Shown piece after piece: positions 58,181-64,000 of a stretch of DNA of 64,000 nucleotides (its first letter is position 1; each line of letters starts with the position of its first letter). Source of the DNA: Breoghania sp. L-A4. GTDB lineage: Bacteria > Pseudomonadota > Alphaproteobacteria > Rhizobiales > Stappiaceae. The DNA lies in assembly GCF_003432385.1 (NCBI RefSeq), contig NZ_CP031841.1, positions 4,490,165-4,554,164 of the forward strand, written 5' to 3'. Under the pieces are notes generated by a model. That model saw nothing but the letters and a program-made list of their open reading frames with translations. It was not told where the DNA came from and did not search any database. Position numbers and translations under genes: made by a program.

Positions 58181-59326
58181 ATGGTCAAGATCCTGAAAGA
58201 CGTCCGCGTCATCGAACTCGGCACCTACATCACCGGGCCGGCGGCGGGCATGCACCTCGCCGACCTCGGCGCCGACGTGATCAAGGTCGAAAGGCCGGGA
58301 ACGGGCGATCCGTTCCGCGCGTTCAAGGGCGGGCTCTATTCGCCGCATTATCAGACCTACAACCGCAACAAGCGCTCCATCGCGCTCGACACCAAGGATC
58401 CTGACGACCTCGCGGTGCTGCATGAGCTGATCGCCGGAGCCGACGTGTTCATCCAGAACTTCCGGCCGGGCGTTGCCGAGAAGCTCGGCGTGGGCGAGGA
58501 CGATTTGCGCAAGGTGAAGCCGGATCTGATCTACTGCGCGATCTCCGGCTTCGGCCAAAGCGGCCCGTCGCGCGACCGGCCGGCCTTCGACACGGTCGCC
58601 CAGGCCGCCAGCGGATATTTGCGGCTGCTCACGCCGCCGACCAATCCGCGCGTCATAGGCCCGGCGATCGCGGACTCGGTGACTGGCCAATACGCGGCCA
58701 TGGGAATTCTCGCCGCCCTTCTGGAGCGCGGCAAGACCGGCAAGGGCCGACGCCTCGACATCTCCATGCTGGAGGCGATGACCCACTTCAACCTCGACAG
58801 TTTCACCCACTACTACTCAGTGGGAGAGATCATGGGCCCGCTGTCACGCCCGGTCGTCTCCCAGAGCTACACCTTCGAATGCAGCGACGGTAAGTGGGTC
58901 GCGATCCACATGTCCTCGCCGACCAAATTCTGGGAAGGCCTGCTTCGGGCCACCGGCCAGGAAGCGCTTAACAGCGACCCGCGGTTCTCCGAGCGTCTGG
59001 AGCGCATCCAGCATCAGGACGATCTGATCGAGATTTTCACGCCGATCTTCAAATCCGAAACCCGCGACGCCTGGTGCGACAAGCTCCTCGCATGCGAGGT
59101 GCCGCATTCCCCGGCCTACGATTCCAACGAGGCTCTGGAAGACCCGCAAGCCAAGCATCTGAGAATCGCGGTGCCGACAGTGCACCCGGAGATGGGCGAA
59201 AGCACCACCGTGCGCGCGCCCTACAGCTTCGATGGAGAGGCGGATTTCGACATTCTGCCGCCGCCAACGCTGGACCAGCACGGAGCGGACATCCGCGCCG
59301 CGCTCAAGAAACGCAAAGCCGGCTGA
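58181..59326 (+). CDS. CaiB/BaiF family CoA-transferase
   Basis: Class III CoA-transferase of about 381 residues. ATG 58181 follows GAGGA. Seen: VRVIELGTYITGPAAGMHLA, LGADVIKVERPGTGDPFRAF, NRNKRSIALDTKDPDDLAVL, NFRPGVAEKLGVGEDDL, YCAISGFGQSGPSRDRPAFD, the probable catalytic Asp165 in GPAIADSVTG, and GKGRRLDISMLEAM. It moves CoA between carboxylic acids. Ten bases separate it from the lyase gene, suggesting it activates the acid that the lyase cleaves. CoA donor (acetyl-CoA, succinyl-CoA) unknown. Confidence 0.92.
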   Translation: MVKILKDVRVIELGTYITGPAAGMHLADLGADVIKVERPGTGDPFRAFKGGLYSPHYQTYNRNKRSIALDTKDPDDLAVLHELIAGADVFIQNFRPGVAEKLGVGEDDLRKVKPDLIYCAISGFGQSGPSRDRPAFDTVAQAASGYLRLLTPPTNPRVIGPAIADSVTGQYAAMGILAALLERGKTGKGRRLDISMLEAMTHFNLDSFTHYYSVGEIMGPLSRPVVSQSYTFECSDGKWVAIHMSSPTKFWEGLLRATGQEALNSDPRFSERLERIQHQDDLIEIFTPIFKSETRDAWCDKLLACEVPHSPAYDSNEALEDPQAKHLRIAVPTVHPEMGESTTVRAPYSFDGEADFDILPPPTLDQHGADIRAALKKRKAG

Positions 59327-59358
59327 GACCAGCACGGCGGGAATTGGGGAGGAATCCA

Positions 59359-59763
59359 ATGAACCCAGACGACACGCTTGCGGCGGTTCCCGCCGCCGAC
59401 GTTCTCGCCGCCAGCGGGGCGATGCTGCAAAAGCAGCTCTACGCCATCTTCACCAAACCGGTGAACGGATTGGGGCCGGTCTTCGCCAACATCGAGGCGC
59501 ATCTGGCGTTTCAGGTCGACTTGGAGCGCGAGGGTGTGATGTTCGCCGCAGGTCCGATGTGGACCGACGACGAGCAGCGCTGGGAGGGAGAAGGAATGGT
59601 GGTCGTGCGTGCGGCGTCGCGCGACGCGGCCATCGCCATTGCGGAGCGGGACCCGATGCACAAGGCCGGCGCCCGCAGCTTTCACGTACGGCCCTGGCTC
59701 GTCAACGAGGGCTCCGTGACGGTCAAGCTCGACTATTCGACGCAGACATTCTCGATTGCCTGA
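59359..59763 (+). CDS. YciI-like protein
   Basis: About 134 residues of the YciI/muconolactone-isomerase-like ferredoxin fold. ATG 59359 follows GGGGAGG. Seen: LYAIFTKPVNGLGPVFANIE, HLAFQVDLEREGVMFAAGPM, WEGEGMVVVRAASRDAAIAI and the AERDPMHKAGARSFHVRPW segment with the Asp-Pro and His typical of the family. Such proteins can act as small hydrolases or dehalogenase-like enzymes on ring-derived compounds; the role here is unknown. It is translated within the operon, between the CoA-transferase and the TRAP binding protein. Confidence 0.78.
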   Translation: MNPDDTLAAVPAADVLAASGAMLQKQLYAIFTKPVNGLGPVFANIEAHLAFQVDLEREGVMFAAGPMWTDDEQRWEGEGMVVVRAASRDAAIAIAERDPMHKAGARSFHVRPWLVNEGSVTVKLDYSTQTFSIA

Positions 59764-59785
59764 GAAACTTCAAGGGAGGAAACCA

Positions 59786-60859
59786 ATGCGCATTCTATAC
59801 GGACTTCTGACCGCCGGCATGATCGCCATGCCCACCGCGCTTTCGGCGCAGGAAACAATCAATCTGACCGTGGCGTCGAGCCACCCGACGGTGATCCCGT
59901 GGGTCGGCATGATCAAGACGCACTTCATGGCGCGCACGGACGAACTGCTTGCCGAGACCGGCAACTACAAGATCGAATGGAACGAGGCTTTCGGCGGCCA
60001 GCTCTACAAGGCCAACGCAACGCTGACGTCGGTCGAGGAAGGCATCACCGACATCGGCTGGGTGTTCTCCTTCCTCGAGGCCGCCAAGCTGCCGCTCAGC
60101 CAGGCGTCGAGCTACGCGCCGTTCGCCACCGCCAATCCGCCGGTGCAGCTCGAGGTGATGCGGGAGCTGATGGCGAAGAACAAGGCGTTCCGCGACGAGT
60201 GGGAGCAGTACAATCTCAAGGTGCTCGGCCTCACCGGCACGGACATGTACGACATCTACACCAAGACCCCGCTGACGGGCATCGACGACATCGACGGCAT
60301 GAAGCTGTCGGCGCCGGGCGTACTCGGCACGTGGCTGCGCGGCACCGGGGCGAATGCCGTCGACGGTGCGCTGACCACCTTCTACACCGACATTCAGACC
60401 GGCGTCTCCGACGGCGTGCTGACGCTTGCGCTCGGTGCCCTGCCGACCAAGCTCTATGAGGTGGCGCCCTACATCAACCGCTTCGATGCCGGCGTCGCCT
60501 TCTCAGGTGCCGTCGCCATCAACGCCGACGTCTGGAACGATCTGCCTGCCGAAGTCCAGGTCGCGATGAGCCGGGCTGGGGAATACTACACCAAGGCCCA
60601 TGGCGAGGATCTGCTGAAGCGGCACGAATTCGCGCTCAACAAGATGGTCGAACTCGGCGCGGAACAGGAACCGCCCGTGACGATCGTCACTATGCCCGCC
60701 GAAGAACGCGCGGCCTGGGTGAACAAGCTGCCGAACATCGCCGGCGAGTGGGCGGCGGAACTCGAGAGCCAGGGTACTCCGGCCAACGCCTTCCTCTCCG
60801 CCTACATGGACGGCCTGCGCGCCCGCGGCGAAAAGCCGGTGCGTGACTGGGACAAGTAG
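59786..60859 (+). CDS. TRAP transporter substrate-binding protein (DctP family)
   Basis: About 357 residues. ATG 59786 follows AAGGGAGGAAACC. A signal peptide (MRILYGLLTAGMIAMPTAL, cleavage after LSA near residue 21) precedes a binding domain with INLTVASSHPTVIPWVGMIK, NEAFGGQLYKANATLTSVEE, GWVFSFLEAAKLPLSQASSY and DDIDGMKLSAPGVLGTWLRG, where the usual ligand-binding Arg lies nearby. It diverges from the C4-dicarboxylate DctP types in sequence, so an aromatic or larger organic acid is possible. It belongs to the operon with the lyase and CoA-transferase. Confidence 0.9.
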   Translation: MRILYGLLTAGMIAMPTALSAQETINLTVASSHPTVIPWVGMIKTHFMARTDELLAETGNYKIEWNEAFGGQLYKANATLTSVEEGITDIGWVFSFLEAAKLPLSQASSYAPFATANPPVQLEVMRELMAKNKAFRDEWEQYNLKVLGLTGTDMYDIYTKTPLTGIDDIDGMKLSAPGVLGTWLRGTGANAVDGALTTFYTDIQTGVSDGVLTLALGALPTKLYEVAPYINRFDAGVAFSGAVAINADVWNDLPAEVQVAMSRAGEYYTKAHGEDLLKRHEFALNKMVELGAEQEPPVTIVTMPAEERAAWVNKLPNIAGEWAAELESQGTPANAFLSAYMDGLRARGEKPVRDWDK

Positions 60860-60870
60860 GCCCCGAACCG

Positions 60871-61440
60871 ATGCCATCGAAGCAGCAAAAGACGGAGGCC
60901 CCCGCAAGGCGGGGGCTTCTCGCCTCCACAGCCGACCGCATCTGGCTCTGGCTCGTCGATGGCCTGGCCGCCGTCGGCACCGGCCTCATTTGCGTCCTCA
61001 TGCTCATCATCTGCGCGGACATCGTCGCGCGTAACATCCTGGGATCCTCCCTGCCGCTCGTCTCCGAGCTGGGCGCCCTGCTTCTGGTCATGATCGTCGC
61101 CCTGCAGCTCGCCACCACCGTGCGGGCCGACAGGCTCGCACGCACGGAAATCTTCTACATCGGCTTTCGCCAGGCACGCCCGCGCGCGGGAGCCCTGTTG
61201 TCTGTGGTCTTCAATCTGGTCGGCGCCGGAATCATCGGCGGCATCGCCTGGTCGAGCATTCGCATCCTCGGCAAGGACTGGACCGCGGGCGAATACATCG
61301 GCGTCACTGGAATCGCCACCCTGCCCACATGGCCCTTCCGCGCGCTGATCCTGCTCGGCATGAGCGTCGCGGCCGTCCAGTTTCTCGTTCTCGCATTCCA
61401 GGATCTGAAGGCGGCGATGACACACAAGGTTTCCTCATGA
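60871..61440 (+). CDS. TRAP transporter small permease (DctQ type)
   Basis: About 189 residues with four membrane segments (ALAAVGTGLICVLMLIICAD-like, near residues 30-50; LVSELGALLLVMIVALQLAT; LSVVFNLVGAGIIGGIAWSS; FRALILLGMSVAAVQFLVLA). The start is ATG 60871, twelve bases after the dctP stop. Its first codons contain a GC-rich hairpin (60900-60918), which may hold down translation. The cytoplasmic ends are basic, as usual. Its stop overlaps the dctM start (ATGA). Confidence 0.9.
   Translation: MPSKQQKTEAPARRGLLASTADRIWLWLVDGLAAVGTGLICVLMLIICADIVARNILGSSLPLVSELGALLLVMIVALQLATTVRADRLARTEIFYIGFRQARPRAGALLSVVFNLVGAGIIGGIAWSSIRILGKDWTAGEYIGVTGIATLPTWPFRALILLGMSVAAVQFLVLAFQDLKAAMTHKVSS
60900..60918 (+). 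promoter_or_regulatory. Hairpin inside the 5' end of the second dctQ
   Basis: GCCCCCGC, loop of three, GCGGGGGC: an 8-base perfect stem followed by TTCTCG. It begins 41 bases after the dctP stop and lies in codons 10-16 of dctQ. In TRAP operons a stem-loop between the binding-protein and permease genes is thought to lower permease output; here it overlaps the coding region. Confidence 0.5.
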
Positions 61441-62750
61441 GCCCGATCGAAATCGGATATCTCGCGATCGTCGCGCTGCTCGTGCTGATCTACATCGGCA
61501 TGCCCATCGGCATCGGCATGCTGTTCGTCTCCTACCTGGCGGTTGCCGGAATTCGCGGCGAGGCCGTCTCCTTGCGGATGCTCGGCGCCGTGGCCAACGA
61601 TTCCCTGCGCGAGTATCTCTTCGCGGTCGTGCCGCTGTTCGTGCTGATGGGACTGCTCGTCACGATCTCCCAGGTGGGCAAGGATACGTTCGACGTGTTC
61701 CAGCGCCTGCTGCGCCGCGTTACCGCGGGTCTGGGCATCGCCACGGTCTTCGCCAACGCGGTCTTCGCGTCGATCACCGGCATTTCCATCGCCTCGGCGA
61801 CCGTGTTCAGCCGCGTCGCCGTTCCGGAGATGACGCGGCACGGCTACACCAAGAAATTCGCCACCGGCGTCGTCGCCGGATCCTCGGTGCTCGGCATGCT
61901 GATCCCGCCGTCGCTGCTGATGATCGTCTACGCGGTGCTGGCCGAGGAATCCGTCGGCCGCATGTTCCTCGCCGGGGTCGGCCCGGGCATCCTGCTGTCG
62001 CTGGCCTTCACGGTGACGATCCTGCTGCTGGCCCGCCTGCGCCCGGACTTCGTCTTCGAGACCGACACCGATCACAGCGCAAACCAGGAGGTCTCGGGCC
62101 TGGACATGCTGCGCAAGTCCGTGCCCATCGCCAGCCTGATGCTGGTGGTGCTCGGCGGCCTCTACGGCGGCTTTCTCAACCCGACGGAAGCGGGTGCCGC
62201 TGGCGCGCTCGGCGCCCTGGTGATCGCGCTTCTGCGCCGCTCGCTGACGCTGAGGCTGTTCTGGAACCTGTTGGTGGATGCCGGCCAGATCACCGTCTCG
62301 GTGCTTTTCCTGATCCTGGCGGCGACGTTCTTCAGCCGAATGCTGGCGCTGTCCGGCGTGCCGCGCGCGCTGGCCGAATTCTTTCTCACCGGCCCGATCG
62401 GATCCTACGGTTTCCTCGCGGTGTTCCTCCTGCTGGTCATCGCCCTGGGCTGCCTGATCGATTCCATCTCGATCATGCTGATCCTGCTGCCGATCGCCCT
62501 GCCGGTGGCGAGTGCGGCCGGTTTCGACCTGATCTGGTTCGGCGTGCTGACCGTGGTTGCCGTCGAGGTGGGCCTGCTGACGCCGCCCTTCGGGCTGTCG
62601 GTCTACATCATCAAGTCAGCCATGAACGATCCCGACCTGCGGATCGGCGAGATCTTTCGCGGCGCGTTTCCCTTCGTGCTCGCGATGTTCGTCTGTATCG
62701 CGCTCATCGTCGCCTTCCCTCCCATCGCGACCTGGCTCGCGCGCCTATAG
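61437..62750 (+). CDS. TRAP transporter large permease (DctM type)
   Basis: About 437 residues, about 12 membrane segments. Seen: GYLAIVALLVLIYIGMPIGI, LFAVVPLFVLMGLLVTISQV, FASITGISIASATVFSRVAV (the SIASA stretch in place of the SGSA motif), VVAGSSVLGMLIPPSLLMIV, NPTEAGAAGALGALVIAL, CLIDSISIMLILLPIALPVA and VEVGLLTPPFGLSVYIIKSA. Coupled to dctQ by an ATGA overlap. Last transporter gene of the lyase/CoA-transferase operon. Confidence 0.93.
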   Translation: MSPIEIGYLAIVALLVLIYIGMPIGIGMLFVSYLAVAGIRGEAVSLRMLGAVANDSLREYLFAVVPLFVLMGLLVTISQVGKDTFDVFQRLLRRVTAGLGIATVFANAVFASITGISIASATVFSRVAVPEMTRHGYTKKFATGVVAGSSVLGMLIPPSLLMIVYAVLAEESVGRMFLAGVGPGILLSLAFTVTILLLARLRPDFVFETDTDHSANQEVSGLDMLRKSVPIASLMLVVLGGLYGGFLNPTEAGAAGALGALVIALLRRSLTLRLFWNLLVDAGQITVSVLFLILAATFFSRMLALSGVPRALAEFFLTGPIGSYGFLAVFLLLVIALGCLIDSISIMLILLPIALPVASAAGFDLIWFGVLTVVAVEVGLLTPPFGLSVYIIKSAMNDPDLRIGEIFRGAFPFVLAMFVCIALIVAFPPIATWLARL

Positions 62751-62786
62751 CGCGCGGCCCGGTCAAAACCTGAAGCTTGAAACCGC

Positions 62787-63311
62787 ATGACCACCTTGCT
62801 CTTCATCCCCGGCAGCCTTCGCGCCGCATCCTCGTCCCGCGCGACCGTGCGCGCGCTGGCCGACCGTCTGACGCCGGAGGTGGCATGTGACGTCGCCGAT
62901 CCCGGCGCCCTGCCGCACTACAACGCGGACATCGAGAATGATCCCGCCGTCGCCCGTCTCAACGCCCAGATCGCTGCGGCCGACGGCGTGGTCTTCGTGA
63001 CGCCGGAATACAATTTCGGCATTCCCGGCGTACTGAAGAACGCCATCGACTGGGCCTCGCGCCCCGCCTTTGCGGCGCCGCTGACGCACAAGCCGTGCAT
63101 GGTGATCTCGGTCTCCGGCGGCGCGCTGGGCGGGGTCCGCGCCCAGGCGCAGCTGAAATACGTGCTCAACGGTATGCTCGCGAAACTGTTCGTGGGCCCG
63201 GAAATCGTCATCCCGCAGGCAAACGCGAAAGTCTCCGACGGGCTGCTCACGGATGAGACCATCCTCGCCTTCTGCGAGGAGAACATCGGTAATTTCATCG
63301 CGTCCTTCTGA
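62787..63311 (+). CDS. NADPH-dependent FMN reductase
   Basis: Flavodoxin-like flavoprotein of about 174 residues. Seen: LLFIPGSLRAASSSRATVRA with the phosphate loop that holds FMN, FVTPEYNFGIPGVLKNAIDW, the family's core motif, and MVISVSGGALGGVRAQAQL. It starts at ATG 62787, 36 bases after dctM, so it may belong to the same transcript. Possible roles are quinone or chromate-type reduction or supply of reduced flavin; the substrate is unknown. Its neighbour is a LysR regulator on the same strand. Confidence 0.91.
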   Translation: MTTLLFIPGSLRAASSSRATVRALADRLTPEVACDVADPGALPHYNADIENDPAVARLNAQIAAADGVVFVTPEYNFGIPGVLKNAIDWASRPAFAAPLTHKPCMVISVSGGALGGVRAQAQLKYVLNGMLAKLFVGPEIVIPQANAKVSDGLLTDETILAFCEENIGNFIASF

Positions 63312-63378
63312 GCGGAGGGATAGCGATTTCCGACAATCCCGTTTGACCAAACCGGCGTGTTGGGATTGATGTAGGGGC

Positions 63379-64000
63379 ATGAAGACAACCACCCGCATCC
63401 GCCTGCGCCACATCCGCTGCTTTCTCGAAGTGGCCGAACACGGCTCGATCACCAAGGCGGCCGCATCGCTCAACACGGTGCAGCCGGCCCTGTCGCGCAC
63501 ATTGCGTGAACTGGAGAGCGAACTCGGCCAAACGCTGTTCGAGCGCACCGGCCAGGGCCTGATCCTGACGCCTGCGGGGGAAAACTTCCGCAGACACGCG
63601 CTCGCCGGCATGTCGCAGATCGATCGCGGCATCCAGCAGGCGCGTGGCTTCGCCAACGCGCCGGCGGTCAACGTCGGCATTCTGCCCAACGTCGCCCGCA
63701 CGCTCCTGCCCCCGGCGGTCGCACGGCTCAAGGCGCTCTCGCCGGGCATCGACATGCGCCTGCACTCGACGACCGCCCGCCAGATGCTACAGCATCTGCG
63801 CACCGGCAAGATCGACTTCGTCGTCGGCAGGCTGATGTCGCTGGAGCATCTGACCGGCATCAGCTTCGAGCAGCTCTATTCGGAGCCGCTCCTGTTCGTC
63901 GCGCGCAGGGACCATCCGATAACGCGCGAGCGAAACCTCACCATCGACGATATCGACCGCCAGCTCGTCATCATCCCCGTGGCCGACACGATCATCAGGC
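63379..64000 (+). CDS. LysR family regulator (PcaQ-like), 3' end cut by window edge
   Basis: About 207 residues visible. ATG 63379 follows TAGGGG. The N-terminal helix-turn-helix reads IRLRHIRCFLEVAEHGSITK and AAASLNTVQPALSRTLRELE, then ELGQTLFERTGQGLILTPAG. The domain that follows begins VNVGILPNVARTLLPPAVAR and continues IDFVVGRLMSLEHLTGISF, as in PcaQ, an activator of protocatechuate (pca) operons. The presence of PcaR-like and PcaQ-like regulators around this cluster points to aromatic acid catabolism. The end of the gene lies beyond base 64000. Confidence 0.88.
   Translation, partial: MKTTTRIRLRHIRCFLEVAEHGSITKAAASLNTVQPALSRTLRELESELGQTLFERTGQGLILTPAGENFRRHALAGMSQIDRGIQQARGFANAPAVNVGILPNVARTLLPPAVARLKALSPGIDMRLHSTTARQMLQHLRTGKIDFVVGRLMSLEHLTGISFEQLYSEPLLFVARRDHPITRERNLTIDDIDRQLVIIPVADTIIR

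Overview
The window is GC-rich, densely packed bacterial DNA, read as an alphaproteobacterium, probably of the order Hyphomicrobiales (Rhizobiales). The grounds are a red-type (form IC) RuBisCO operon with cbbX, a rhizobial-type glycerol ABC transporter cluster (glpD-S-T-P-Q-U-V-K with glpR), several TRAP transporters, and intergenic palindromic repeats like those of rhizobia. Genus cannot be fixed from the sequence. No rRNA, tRNA, CRISPR array, transposase or phage gene was seen.

Layout. 1-9.2 kb: a truncated GMC oxidoreductase, an Lrp regulator divergent from hpd (tyrosine degradation), the trehalose genes otsA, GH15 hydrolase and otsB, then an SDR and an aminoglycoside-phosphotransferase-like gene. 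9.26-9.53 kb: a repeat with long terminal inverted repeats. 9.6-11.5 kb: a YeeE/YedE transporter and trhO. 11.5-24.3 kb: a complete Calvin-Benson-Bassham operon on the minus strand (cbbF-P-T-K-A-L-S-X-E-Z-Y) with divergent cbbR. 24.3-26.8 kb: TauE/SafE exporter, 2-hydroxyacid dehydrogenase and divergent GntR regulator. 26.8-37.2 kb: glycerol uptake and catabolism. 37.4-40.1 kb: an aromatic hydroxylase and a hydroxyquinol-type ring-cleavage dioxygenase. 40.3-46.0 kb: a sodium/solute symporter with a DUF4212 partner, divergent from an unrecognised gene and an exonuclease-CBS-nucleotidyltransferase fusion. 46.0-53.2 kb: a sugar-acid module (GntR, TRAP dctPQM, SMP-30 lactonase, IlvD/Edd dehydratase, RraA-like aldolase). 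53.4-64 kb: LigAB-like extradiol dioxygenase, a Tat-exported amidohydrolase and an IclR regulator, facing a citryl-CoA-lyase-like protein, CaiB CoA-transferase, YciI protein, TRAP dctPQM, FMN reductase and a partial LysR gene.

Working together: the cbb operon would fix CO2 with energy from organic or inorganic donors not encoded here. The remaining modules import and break down glycerol, aromatic compounds, sugar acids and organic acids. Most modules carry their own regulator at a divergent promoter.

Two points stand out. Eight apparent one-base deletions, all in short G or C runs, break seven otherwise well conserved genes, including cbbL, cbbK and cbbX; this looks like a sequence-quality problem unless shown otherwise. 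The two glycerol-transporter ATPases, GlpS and GlpT, carry complementary defects that predict one active and one degenerate ATP site.
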